From Piezodorus guildinii (lineage: Eukaryota; Arthropoda; Insecta; Hemiptera; Pentatomidae): a stretch of DNA of 64,000 bases. The position numbers and the translations under genes were made by a program. Each line of letters opens with the position of its first letter. The first letter of the stretch is position 1. The stretch spans positions 142,565,143 through 142,629,142 of the forward strand of contig CM041292.1 of NCBI GenBank assembly GCA_023052935.1, in the 5' to 3' direction. Below are positions 11,191-22,823 of the stretch, piece by piece. The notes below the pieces were generated by a model, which ran no database searches, had not been told where the DNA came from, and was given only the letters and a program-made list of their open reading frames with translations.

Positions 11191-12139
11191 CTTCGACATA
11201 ACTTTTGTTTTAAATAGATTTTGGGCACCATAAACGCTCAAATGCATTAATCAAGTAGGAAAAAAAAAATTGTAAACGTGTTATTTTATTGTAAATTCAG
11301 CAATTTAGGGATGAAAATGTATATGATGATGTTAATTATGTAATTTTAAATTAATGACTCGCAATTTGTATCGTACATAAATGGATATTGTATCATTATA
11401 TCGGTTTTGTTTGTTTTCAGTTTTGAATAGGCTGTCACATATCTTAGCCATGACCCATGAAACGTACTTAAAAATAGATAATTCTCTTTTTCCAGAGAGG
11501 GGCGAGTGGGGAAGGCCAGTACAGAGCTATCAATAGACCCCTAACTCATGGAGGCGACTACAAACAGTTCGGGACACCCGAACCTACAGAACTCCCGGCC
11601 ACCGGAGATGAATCTAATTTGGTGAGGAAGGTATTGTCGAGGAGAGGATGGTAGGAGATCGGGTGATGAAAGGATGAGGAAACAGAAGGAATATGCCAGC
11701 GGTGGAGGGCTAGCAGTGTAAGCTGAGAGGAGCTCGATATAAAACGAAACTTGACCTGCAACTGTACCCCCTGCCTCTGCTCTTCTCTGTCTAATGTTCC
11801 CTTGGAAAATATCCAATCCCTATCAAACCAACTACAAACTGATTCCAGGGCAGGCAATTGTTTCAATGAAGCAGAATCCCAATAAAAACGAATTTTATAC
11901 ATACAAATATAAAACGAATACAACATTTACCTTCCGGCCTCAACGTAACAGAAAGAACTCTCTGCCGAAAATCAGTGCTAACACTTTATCTTTCAGTTTA
12001 CACCATCTTTTCTTTTCCCCAACAAATCCGTAATACACCGCACAGAGCTCAAATATCTTATTGTAAAACGCTTTATTCGTTGGAAGCTGAAATTAAACAT
12101 TGTCTTTAAGTAATTAAAAATCTGTGATATATGAAATTC
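11191..12139. other. No gene supported; GC-richer patch
   Basis: Positions about 11480-11830 are markedly less AT-rich than their surroundings and carry overlapping short frames on both strands, up to 122 codons. None shows a recognisable domain, and both strands are open together, as expected from base composition. It may be an old transposon segment or a regulatory region. Confidence 0.45.
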
Positions 12140-13330
12140 ACACGAATTTCATATATCTCGTTTGTGAAAATCAATTTAAGAAGTTTCAAATACAGATCGA
12201 GTTTAAAAAATCTTATCAGCTTCGATAGTACCATGTGTTTTATTAAATGAGCTATACAACAATCAGTTAGTTTTATCCTCTTTTCATCATTCTCCATTTA
12301 ATTTTACAACTTTGTATTTCGGATAACAGTTTTTCTTAAATCTTTAGCTTTTCAGCGGTATATTATACGTCCATATTACTGTTCTTATTATCCAAAAACC
12401 AAAAATTACATGAAAAAATAGTTTTGCTCAAAAGGGTAAAATTAGTTGGTCATCAAATTCGTCCAACTTGTATATTTAGCCGTCCATTATCAATGTCATT
12501 AAGATGATATGGTTAATCTTTTTAAACGTAAAAAATTAAAGGCACTTTAGAAGAAAAAAATTAAATATGCCGTATAAGCACTATCAGACTGTCCACACAC
12601 GGACACCCACAGACCTTTTTTGGGACTTTTATTTTCGGATATTTCCTTCGTATTTCGGATAAAAGTTTTTCTTAAATCTTTAGCTTTTCAGCGGTATATT
12701 ATTATTCCTTATTACTATTGTAATGTAAAAAAAAAAAAAAGTTATATATATATATATATTGTGTGTGTGTGTGTTTGTTGTGTGTGTGTGTGTGTGTGTG
12801 TGTATTTGTTCTTTTCTCCTTGGTATGGTTATCTAATTTGTTCAACTTGTGTATTTAGCCACTTTTTATCAATGTTAATAAGATATATGTTTATTTTTTT
12901 CAGTCTACAGAATAAAAGATACTTTAGAGAACGACAATTTTAAATATCAGCATTTAAGCTCTGTTGGACTATTTTTAATCAGAATGAAACATGCATGATA
13001 TTCAAGCCCATTAAATTTTAAACGGCTTTAAGAAGTTTTTGAGAAAACCGTAGAAGATTGTAAAAGGATTAGTATTAAGTAACATTACCGGTTTGCCAAT
13101 TTTGGTGATAAGTTGGAGTAACATCTCGGATATAGTTTGCTTAACCATGAAATTTCAGAGTAGACTAACCACGCACACAGAGCTTTTCGTCCGTCTTGGT
13201 AATTTGGACTCAGGGGACCCTACAACGAGCATTTCAGTTGAAAACTCGAAATCCAAAATTTTTATGGTCGCAATATTTTCTTTTATTATGTATTTCATAT
13301 AAATATAATATAGGTAAGTAAAAGTAATAA
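12140..13330 (+). repeat. Family A dispersed repeat, copy A2, with internal duplication
   Basis: The family landmarks appear in order, but the block around CTTAAATCTTTAGCTTTTCAG (12338 and 12673) occurs twice, so this copy has an internal duplication of about 350 bp. It ends near 13312 in ATATAGGTAAGTAAAAGT, the family A right end. A GT-rich microsatellite (12761-12803) lies inside. Confidence 0.65.
12761..12803. repeat. (GT)n microsatellite
   Basis: Two GT runs separated by TTTGTT, directly preceded by an (AT)n tract. Confidence 0.9.
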
Positions 13331-14984
13331 TTAAATTAACTTATAAATTACAGCGCGGAAAACTTCTTGCGAACTTCGACAAAGTCTGTTCTCACCTCTT
13401 CGTTTCTAAGTCAAACTGTTAGATCGTAACTTAATGTGACATATGTAAGCAATTTTTTCTTTTAAGAAAAATAACAATTTTGTAATTTAGCAATGAATTT
13501 TAAATTATTTCAAAAGTGTAAAAGTATTTACCATGAAGGATATAATATAAAGGAAATGCTTCAGTGCACATTATGCTCCTGAGACACACTGGGTTGCTAT
13601 ATTATACGCCGTAATTTGACCAATCTCAATCAGACATAATTACATTTTAATATACCAACTATTAATAATTTTAATTATAGGACGTTACTTATTTTTAAAC
13701 CTGCTGAACTAAAATATCTCTCAGTCTCAATATTTTTCAAAAGAATAATGTTAATATTGAATATTAATATTTGATCGCGAGATTAATAAAAAGGTTTGTC
13801 CGGATGGCAGTCGAAAATTTTTAGAAAATAGTATCGAAATAAATGTATCACTATATCGTATATCAACGTAATAAATATCAACTTTAAATACATCAACGTT
13901 TCAACCCATATTTCGCGTCTTTATCAGGGCATTTAGACTGATTGACCAAGCCAAAAATGATTAGAGAATAGTTTGACACTGTTTTCTAATCATTTTGACT
14001 ATATGAACCATCTGATCCTTCATAATAATTTTAATAAATTTAAGATAAAATAACAAACGTAAATGCATTTTATTGATATACAGAATAGTGGACAGAAGTA
14101 ATAATCAAGAAATATATAGACACTTGGCATTCAAGATTATTATACCAATAAATTAGTTACATTCAACTTTATTATTTTATAAGCTTTATTCCATACTGAA
14201 TTGACCGATATAGATGTCGAATAAGAAAAAGAAGAAGCAATTTGTAAATTTCTGGTTTTATAATTAACGTAGTCTCAAGTTTATAAATTTTATTAAGATT
14301 TGGATCATTTAAAACTTATAGCTCAACTATTTTCCGTAGAAAGCTTAAAATATTGCCATCATTTTCATAATTACATAGGTTTTAATTTTATTTGTATATA
14401 GACTAATGAAAAGTTTTAAAATTTTTCAAAAATATAAGTTATGTTAAAACGTTTATAGTATTTATGAACATTTTAATAGCATCAAATTGTAATATGCATG
14501 TGTTTCAAGTAATAACCTTTTATTTATATGTATGACTATAAGTAGTTTATCGTATTATAAGTATACGACCTTTAACTTATTACTATATTTAAAAATCGAA
14601 TAAACAAAAAAAATCTTATTGATTTGAATATTAAAAAATAAAGTTTATATAATCCATAATGGCAAAGACTAAAATTCTCAAAAATTCTTTCCATTCCATA
14701 AAGGAGTAGAGTCGGTGAAAGAAGATCTCTTACACACAAAATAGTAGAGAGATTCGTTAAAAATGTTCGGTTTTTTATTTGGATGTATTGAATATTTCTT
14801 TATAAAAATGAAATGGCCAGCATGCGATCTATCAGTATCCATGAATCGATATGGACACTCAAACATTGAGACCTTTGCCGATCCAGCATAGATCATTAGT
14901 ATTTCTGATTGTTACTGCAACTATAAGATTCCTGAAACCATACCTGCAATTACACGGCCCAACCAACATGATCTTGACAATCTA
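13331..14984. other. No gene seen
   Basis: AT-rich DNA. At about 13880-13925 the reverse complement contains CCTGATAAAGACGCGAAATA followed by GAAACGTTGATG, a degenerate hammerhead/Penelope-type terminal motif. Otherwise nothing recognised. Confidence 0.5.
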
Positions 14985-15475
14985 TACCGGCTCATCCATA
15001 GCTCTCTGTGCTTTTGTATCGTTATCCATTGGCTCAACATGTCCCGCCCAGCGTCTGGCAAGTCCGTTGGTTTGTGTTACATTGTGGTAATTGAATGATG
15101 CTTTGACTACAATGTTTGTCCTCTATCTCTATTTTTTCGGCGTTTCTTGGCTTCGTAGAGCCATCCTTTAATATAATGAGCAGTGCTCTCTCGATTGCTT
15201 TGGTTATAAGGTCCAGCTCTTACTGTCGTATGTGATTACTGGCCCAATGATTGTCCTGTATATCTGATTTTGACCTGTGATGACAAAATGCAGAATCCAC
15301 TTAGTTCCAGCATTGGTTTTCCAACCATGCTTGGTTCTTGTCTTATAATGGAGCACACATGGAAGGAACACATGTGTATTGTTTTGGAGGGGTTAATAAC
15401 GACACTGATTCTTACTACCAACTCTTCCAACAGTTTAATTGCTTCATATACTACTTCAAAGTATCTTCCCATTAC
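14985..15475 (-). pseudogene. RTE-type LINE relic (end of reverse transcriptase and C-terminal tail)
   Basis: Pieces of a LINE ORF2 can be read in different minus-strand frames, in the right order. VVINPSKTIHM near 15400 corresponds to the box after the catalytic motif. IYRTIIGPVITYDSKSWTL near 15205-15260 corresponds to the thumb region. RRWAGHVEPMDNDTKA near 15015-15060 corresponds to the WxGHV tail typical of RTE-type elements. Several frameshifts and stops separate them, so it is an old fragment. The upstream catalytic domains are absent. Confidence 0.7.
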
Positions 15476-15734
15476 GTTAATATCATAAAATATCCAAGAA
15501 TATGATTTTATTGATTACAAGAATACCCGCTAAGTCTTCTTTCATAAGTCTTTAAAGATATGTAATAAGATGACCTAAAAACAGCTTAATAAAGTAAAAC
15601 ATGAAGAAATAAAAACCCATATTTTGATCCGAGGGCAATAGGAAGCCGATTTGTAAGTTGACCCACTATGAACACAAATAATTTCAATGATTTTAGGAAA
15701 ATAAAGGAAATATTCTTCGTGATCTTTAATATTT

Positions 15735-16898
15735 TTATGACTAAAATAACTGAGTTATTGAATTAATTCTCATTTAATCGGCAGCCATTTTAAAAATAAC
15801 GAGCTGATATCAACTTCTAGGTGTTAGGACGCACGCTCTAGTATTTTTGTGGCGAATAAAAAAACGAAAAATGGTCCAGTAGTTTCAGAGAAATGGCGCG
15901 GACGGCAGACAAACGTATTTTTTTTGGGGGAGGGAGGAGGGAAGGTAGGGGAGGGGGTAATAACTTTTTTTTCTTTTGGTCGATTATAAAGGTTCATTAT
16001 TGAAAATAATAAACCAAAATCAGAATCCTTTGGATAGAAAGTTCAAGAAGCATATTTATTATTTTTTTCTTATCTTCATTATATATTTCCCCCTTACGTT
16101 TCTGTTACATGGTTACTTTTGACGGTGCAATCCCTAAAATTGAAAACATGCAATATTTTGATATGTTTTTATTTAGTTCTCGATATAAATAAATTTAAAT
16201 TGAATGTTAAAAAAACAAACCAAAAAAACTTTCGACGACTCTCCCCATTTTGTTATTGTATACATAAAGGCATTGAAGCATATAAATACATAAAGCATAC
16301 ATCACTTGTAGCTGGGTGGCTAGCATACAGCCTCCTATGCCAAAGGTCACGGGTTCAAACCCGCAGGTGGTCCTAGGATTTTTTGATGGGAGTAAGAGAT
16401 CCATAGTTAAGCCCTCCTTCGGAGGGGACGTTATAAGGTGGTCCCGAGACTGTGCAAGGTACTCGTTAAAGATCCCTATCCTAATAAAACCTGGATAGGC
16501 AAAATTTAGGACTCCCACTGTAGCATCGTCCGATTAGCCATAGTAGCATAAAGTGACGATTAAATAAATAAACAAGCAAAAGGCATAAAAGCCCTTAAAA
16601 TGTAAAAAGGGCATGCAGCGCACCTAGAAATAAAAATGTACCTTAGAATACCTTCGGGTAGTAAAATGGTCAGATATCCAGAAAATATCTATATGTTTTT
16701 AATGATAATAAAACCGGAGAGTGTGAAAAAAAAACAAAAAAACTTTGGACGATAGTTGGCGATAGTCCAGGAAGATGGCAATAGACTATCCAAGTTTTTC
16801 TTTAAATTAATAGATTAATGTAAAATACAAGGACTGGATCAAATATTTATTCATTTCTTACGACAACTGCACGTAGCTGCAAGTCTGCAAGACAAGTG
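15735..16898 (+). repeat. Left arm of the 15.7-19.0 kb inverted repeat (family B)
   Basis: It matches the reverse complement of 18330-19000. Shared landmarks are ACGATAGTTGGCGATAGTCC (16749), GGTTCATTATTGAAAATAAT (15990) and TTGTGGCGAAT (15848). The left arm carries an extra insertion of about 510 bp (about 16233-16741) that is absent from the right arm and is bounded by near-identical A-rich tracts ending CTTT[C/G]GACG. SINE1 copy d lies within that insertion. Confidence 0.75.
16301..16574 (+). repeat. tRNA-derived SINE, family SINE1, copy d
   Basis: A nearly complete copy. The head TCACTTGTAGCTGGGTGGCT precedes the exact B-box core GGGTTCAAACCCGC. The body includes CTATCCTAATAAAACCTGGA and the tail is ATTAAATAAATAAAC. 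The 5' and 3' ends of the tRNA-like head can pair as an acceptor stem. It is one of the two best-preserved SINE1 copies. Confidence 0.85.
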
Positions 16899-17041
16899 CA
16901 GACTTACTCCAAATACAATATCTTTGATAATACAGTATTTATACTGTAGAGGTTTATGCCAATAAATTTCATTGGAGAAATTCATTACATTGTGTGAAAC
17001 TCAACGCCTTGTGAAATGTCTCGACCGGGATATCAGTACTT

Positions 17042-17325
17042 GTTTATTTATTTAACGTCACTTTATGCTACTATGGCTAATCGGACGATGCTACGATGGG
17101 AGTCCTAAATTTTGCCTATCCAGGTTTTATTAGGATAGGGATCTTTACCGAGTACCTGACATCGCACAGGCTCGGGACCACCTTTTAACGTCCCCTCCGA
17201 AGGACGGCGTAACTAAGGATTTTTTACTCCCATTAAAAAATCCTAGGACCACCTGCGGGTTTGAACCCGTGACCTTTAGCATGGGAGGCTGTTACGCTAG
17301 CCACCCAGCTACAAGTGATCCCTAT
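17042..17325 (-). repeat. tRNA-derived SINE, family SINE1, copy e, with target duplication
   Basis: A complete minus-strand copy. Both ends are fixed by the 9-bp direct repeat TCAGTACTT at 17033-17041 and 17326-17334. The acceptor-like ends GGATCAC and GTGGTCC are complementary, and the B-box is intact. This copy best defines the family length, about 284 bp. Confidence 0.88.
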
Positions 17326-18136
17326 TCAGTACTTAAACCTATTCATCACTGAGATAATATATCAAGGGGCGGATTCCTATACACCAAGGAAGACTCTGGC
17401 GAATACATGTTGCACCCACTCAATATACCTGGTTAGAGTAACCAAGACTGTATTTGTATGCCCGCCCGGGCGCATCCGGTTGTTATGTATGCGCCCAGGA
17501 AGACTGGTGTAAATATATGCACATTGGTGATATTCTATACCGGTCGAAACAAAAACCGTGCCTTGTTTCCTTCTATAAATAACGATCCTGGTGTTTACTT
17601 AAACGTTGTATACAGACGTAACGAGATACCCTTCGCCTAGGGTAGGTCTATTCATATCGGTATCTTTCCTACAGCCCCTGCCCAGCCTTCCAACTAACGT
17701 TCAAAAGAATATTTAAATAATCAAGGAATAAGGTCAACGAACACATGGCGGACAAGGTTCGTAAGATCTTTTCTTCAAATTCATATTATCTGTTAATAAT
17801 ACAGGGATCGTTGGGGTATACTAAATATATTTTTTAGTTTAATTATTGAAATACTCGTATACAACTACATCACGTCCTTAATTAGGAAAATAATACAATC
17901 AAAAGTGAAGGAAATATCCAATGATAGCACTTTAATGATCGGCAAATTAGAATATTTACAGATAAAAGGCCATGTTTTTTCTCAGAAGCTTCGGAGGCAT
18001 ATCATTAATAATAAAAGGGTGGAAGGCTGCAGACAAGTAGGTTCATGTGAGCTTTAGGAGTTTTTGAAGCTAAAGAGGTTTATCTATTTCGGTCTAAGTC
18101 TGCAGTAAATGAGATGTCGAGGTATTTATTCATGAG

Positions 18137-18138
<2 letters not shown>

Positions 18139-18187
<49 letters not shown>
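18139..18187. repeat. Long A homopolymer (49 bp)
   Basis: Uninterrupted A-run in the loop of the inverted repeat. It could be the tail of an unrecognised retroposed sequence; neither SINE nor LINE sequence is recognisable upstream. Exact length is likely uncertain. Confidence 0.9.
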
Positions 18188-18191
<4 letters not shown>

Positions 18192-18329
18192 TTATAGGAT
18201 TTTTCGATGAATGTTTTATTTTAAGGGTTGGTTGCCCCTAAGCTGAATTTCCTATGTTTAAATAGGCCTAATGATGGCAATTTAAAGGAGATTGTTCAAG
18301 CAGACTTGAAGTTAGGAGGGTTTTCACTG

Positions 18330-19000
18330 ACCGTTCAGACGGTAGCTACGAGCAGCTGTCGTAAGAAATAAATAAATATTTGATCCAATCCTTGTATTTT
18401 ACATTAATCTATTTATTTAAAGAAAAACTTGGATCAGATTATTGACATCTTCCTGGACTATCGCCAACTATCGTCAAAGGTTTTTTTTTACCTTCTCTTT
18501 AAATTCATATAAATCGAAAATTAAAAAAAAAAAAAAAAAAATATTGGATGATTTCAATTTTAAGGAGTGCACCGTCAAAAGAGACCATGGAAAAGAAACG
18601 TTAGGGAAAAATGTATACAGACGATAAAAAAAAAAAGAATAAATCTGCTCTTTGACGAACTTTCTATCCCAATGGATTCTAATTTTGGTTTATTATTTTC
18701 AATAATGAACCTTTTTAATCGAGCAAAAAAAATTATTTTCCTCCTGACTCAAAATTTGAGGGCTTACGTTTCAAGATACGTAGAACCCGAATAACGAATA
18801 GAAAAAAAAATCCGTTTGTCCGCCGTCCGCGGTATTTCTCCGAAACTACTTGATCATTTTTTTTTTTTTAAATTCGCCACAAAAATGATAGGGAATGCGA
18901 GAACGATATCAACACCTCGATGTTGACATCAGCTGGTTATTTTTAAAATAACGGACGATTATAAGTGATTTAATTACATACTAAGTTATTATTGAAGATA
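18330..19000 (-). repeat. Right arm of the 15.7-19.0 kb inverted repeat (family B)
   Basis: Reverse-complement partner of 15735-16898 without the SINE-bearing insertion. Identity is visibly high over blocks of 20-40 bp, with small indels in A- and T-runs. Confidence 0.75.
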
Positions 19001-19670
19001 GAGAAAAATGTATACAATTTTAGAATCAGTAAAGCGCGATTAACAATAACAAAAAAAAAAAAGGAAAAAAATTGAAATCTTGCCTATAAATACGCTTGTA
19101 ACTCCGTTATCACCGAAGATAGATAGAGACAAAATTTATTAGTGTTTTATAACCAAAAAACCGCGAATAATTATAAAAATACGTATAGAGTTTTAGAATC
19201 AGTAAAGGTGATAGACAGAAAAAGAAAAGAAAAAAGTTGATCTATATATTCAAGTCACAAATTAGAATAGATATAATTCCACCAAAACTTGGTTATTACT
19301 GAAGAAAGAGAAAAATAAAAAAAAATCGAGTTCACGACACCGCAATGAACAAAGAGAAAAAAAATAACTTAAATGGCCAAGCTACAACTTATAAGGTATG
19401 TGATTTCCTCATGACTCCGTTATTATTAATGATAAAGAAATAATATAAGATGTTCTGGAATCAGGAAATTTTATTTGAATGAAAATCAAAATAAAATAAA
19501 AGGAAATAGCAAGTCTAGTATAAATTCTCTTGGTTTATTATTTTCAATAATAAACCTTTGTAATCAATGACCAAAAAAAAAAAAAAAAAAATTACCCCCT
19601 TCAAAATTGAGAGCTTAGGGTTTCAAGATACGTAGAACGTTAATAACAAATTTTTAAAAATCGGTTTTTC
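18985..19670. repeat. Degenerate tandem units within family B
   Basis: The motif [A/G]A[C/G]T[C/T][C/A]GTTAT-nnnn-GAAGATAGAGA, often followed by TTTTAGAATCAGTAAA, recurs at roughly 18985, 19100, 19200, 19290 and 19425. This suggests an old tandem array with a unit near 100-150 bp. At 19520-19670 a piece of the inverted-repeat arm (TTTATTATTTTCAATAATAAACC and TTTCAAGATACGTAGAAC) appears again. Confidence 0.55.
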
Positions 19671-21869
19671 CTAATTCTAAATTTTAAGGATCAGTTAATT
19701 CAGCAGTAAAATATTTAAATCATTCTTTCAAAAAAATCTCAGATAATAACAAAATTAATTAAATTGACTATTTATTGTGGTATTCATATTTTATATGAAA
19801 ATATTTACAATGGTTCACCAGATTAAAATCAAACTCAGATTAGTTTTTACACTACCTTTGCAGCAATATCCGGAAAATCGAGAAACCTAATTTTCATTTA
19901 ATTATTATTTATTAATTGTTTCACAAGATTCATTTTCGATCTTCTCAAGCGCTCTTGTGTCTCTTGTTGGTATACTTAGTTGAAGTGGCTTTTACCCACT
20001 TTCCGACGGCAATATCTATCTTCTTCAAGCCGTTATTTTCAAAATCTTTAGAACCCAAAGTTTTCATGCAAACCCTTGTTTCTCCTTAAATTACGTTTCT
20101 CTATTAGCTTTCTAAATAACAGATGTCATTTTTATATACTGTATTATAGAACTTTTTCCTTCAGTAAACTCTTTTTCCTTTTTGCTTCTTCCGGAATCCT
20201 CACTGTATTGATTTCTCAATCCTCTTCCGCACTGATGTAAACAGTATTTAGTTCTGCAATTACAGTCACAGGAAGATAATTAACAAGTGCGCTTTTGCAA
20301 GTGATTAGTCAGAAACAAGTAGATAAGTTATCTTCGTTGTGATTATTGTTAGATATCTGAGCCCGACAATTTTTTTTTTATTTATTTATTTTTTTTTTTT
20401 GACATCAACATGAAAATCAAATGATAAATATAAAAGTAAGTATGAAAAAGAAGAAAAGAAATATTTCGTACCCCATCCATTTTTCACATTAAAATCGTAA
20501 TTGATATATTAAAAAAAAAAAATTACCACACTTGATTCGTGGTAAACAGACAGTAGTAATATCCACCCAAAAATCGCCTCGTAAGAACATTCTGATAAAA
20601 TGTGCCAGTCTGTATACAAAATATATAGTTATGTGATGGTGAAACATTAAAAATAAAGTTAAAATATTTAAATGTTCACATGATGGTTATACAGAAAATA
20701 TAGATATGTATTAATGATTATTTAGGAATAGATATCCATAAATATGAAATGATAATAATTGTGATAAATATTAGAACCTACCTCGAAACATTGCAGAAAA
20801 TTATGTAAAATACAATAAAAATCTTGTGAAGAAAGAAAAAATAATCAAAATATGTTTTAAACAATTATTTCATAAATATTTTCCACTAGAAATTAACTAT
20901 ACTAAATATCCAAATTATTAAAAAAATTGCTATTTTCCAAAATAAAATTGTGTAAGGAAAGAGAAAACATGACTGCAAAGTGAACATTAAAATGCCATAA
21001 TTGATGTATTGAGTATTTCCACAAACAAACCAAGGAAATAACAATGTAGATTAAAGAAAAAAAATAAACTAAATTTTTTTAAATAAATAAATATAAGAAT
21101 TCATAATCTTCAAATATCATATATATCTATATTTTAAGTAAAAAATATTTTATTACTACTTTTCGTAGCTTTCGGGTTGTAAAATTAAAACAATATCAAC
21201 AAATGATTGGTAATCCATATTTTAAATACATATTAATATTAAAAAAGTAGAAAAAACAAATAAAACATAGTCCCTTTCTTAAATGTTTACCCTTGTATAA
21301 TTCAATTAGAAAGATGTGAAAAGAAAACATTGATAAAACTGTGAAGATGCACAAGTCTTGACACCTGTCGCGAAATCAAAACACAGCAAGGGGTCTTCCT
21401 CAACACACAATCTCCTGGAAATCTATTTAATAAATTGGCTGATGTATTGTACATTTTGAATTTTCGCTATAAACGAAGGACTCAGTATTTGTTGTAGAAT
21501 ATTACTCATAGTACGTAGTAATTTAGTTGTCATTCTAATGATATATCTATTTGTCACTTTTTAAACATGTCCGATTGTGTGTATTTTAATATATATTTCA
21601 GAGATAAAAATTAAGTGAGTACTATTAATTTTGGTTATTTATTTTATGTATTATTTTTCCAAGACATCAAAAAAAAATGTTTCAACAAAAGTTAACTTCT
21701 TTAACATTAAAGCGCGAAGACAAATATATTTTGGTTAATTAAGAATGTATTGTTTAGGACGGATCCTACGGATACTTGAATGATGCTGATTGATAATGAT
21801 TATTCTTATCACAAGTTGATGCTATATAAATAAATACTGATATACCATTTATTTTTTCAAATAACTGAC
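19671..21869. other. No gene seen
   Basis: Very AT-rich. A slightly GC-richer stretch at about 19930-20290 has short coding-like segments on the minus strand, all interrupted by stops, and I cannot assign it. If the exon at 21870-21956 is real, this stretch is intron of that gene. Confidence 0.5.
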
Positions 21870-21956
21870 CTTAATATCCACGTCGACAGGCTCCTTCTTA
21901 ATCTTAGTAAGAATTGTAGAGGGTTGTCCTTTGGAGGATTGACCCCTCGAAGCCAT
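21870..21956 (-). CDS. Probable first coding exon of a host gene (product unknown)
   Basis: A balanced-composition island in AT-rich DNA. On the minus strand an ATG at 21956-21954 (context GAGATGG, with purine at -3 and G at +4) opens a 29-codon frame. It ends in AAG followed by GTCAGT, a good 5' splice site; unspliced, the frame meets a TAA within a few codons. The peptide is polar and basic and contains ILTKIKKEPVDVDIK, in which IKKEP fits a sumoylation consensus often found in nuclear regulators. An acceptor-like TTTCTCTTCAG precedes position 21976, so the 5' untranslated region may itself be spliced. No later exon was recognised in the window, so the function is unknown. It is the only place here where I see a candidate host gene. 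Confidence 0.5.
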
Positions 21957-22110
21957 CTCGTGGCCGTCTTCTGGTTCTGAAGAGAAATATCAAATCCTAT
22001 CTGTGCCAACCTCGTACAGCTGAAGCCGGCAACTGAGTAACGCGGGCTCTGAAAGGCGGGTATCAGGTAGTGTCATCTGTCGGCGATCAGCTGAACTAAC
22101 TTCATGCTCA
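21957..22110 (-). promoter_or_regulatory. Candidate 5' untranslated region / promoter island
   Basis: Sequence upstream of the candidate exon stays GC-balanced with several CG dinucleotides (for example GCCCGCGTTACTCAGTTGCC) and then drops sharply to AT-rich DNA at about 22120. Two short upstream ATG frames would precede the main ATG if the region is transcribed unspliced. No TATA box is evident. Confidence 0.4.
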
Positions 22111-22469
22111 TGTAGAAATTTGTGTTGGATTTATTTTTTATTCAAATATTTTTAATTTAAATTTAATGAGCGCCTTGTATGTTTATTTTTTATAATCAAA
22201 ATTAATTAATAATTGACATTCATTATTGGTTATTTTTGTCAAATGATATGATGATATCAAATATGCATAACATTATTTTTTCACATCATATTGTAATTGC
22301 TTACTTTTTGTTATAAATTTTAAACATTTTCCAGCTCTCTTTTGTTTCTGATTATTAGATCAATTTTTATTACATATCATCTTGTTCTATTTCTCTCTCA
22401 TTACTTTTTATACATTAATTCTCTTTATACAGTCTTATTACTTTCTATACATATTTTTTCTTTATATAT
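22111..22469. other. No gene seen
   Basis: AT-rich DNA upstream of the candidate exon; nothing recognised. Confidence 0.5.
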
Positions 22470-22661
22470 ATACTAGCTGTAACCCACTTGCGAATATTTT
22501 ATTTTGTCTTTATTTAAATTTGCATATAATAATAAATAATAATAAATCTCTTTATTTGTTTTCGGGCTAGCCCATACAAATGGAGTTGAGTTGTACAAAA
22601 CAGTTAAACATAAATCAAAGAAATCTATTACAACTGTACTAAACAAAATATGCTTCAAAAA

Positions 22662-22759
22662 CAAATACATAATAAAAGGCAAAATAAATTGTAACTGTAT
22701 AAATATTAAACAAATACATAATAAAAGGCAAAATAAATTGTAACTGTATAAATATTAAA
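22662..22759 (-). repeat. 49-bp perfect tandem duplication in the LINE-B 3' untranslated region
   Basis: Positions 22662-22710 and 22711-22759 are identical; each starts CAAATACATAATAAAAGGCA. Confidence 0.9.
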
Positions 22760-22823
22760 CAAATAAATCAATCATAAATAGTTTAACAAATTCAATTATT
22801 GTTATTTTAGTAATGTGCTTAAA

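Larger units (their letters stand above)
16899..18329. other. Loop of the family B inverted repeat
   Basis: About 1.4 kb between the arms. It contains SINE1 copy e and a long A-run at 18139-18187. A less AT-rich stretch at 17330-17720 has a local repeat (CCAAGGAAGACTCTGG versus CCCAGGAAGACTGGTG). No frame is convincing. Confidence 0.55.

Noticed and set aside
11541..11926. Overlapping open frames of 91 and 122 codons on the minus strand
   Set aside because: Open frames on both strands in a GC-richer patch, no domain, no splice context; explained by composition.
17950..18330. Short coding-like segments in the family B loop, possibly from an LTR-element polyprotein
   Set aside because: No recognisable catalytic motif, and frames break every 20-30 codons; similarity was impressionistic.
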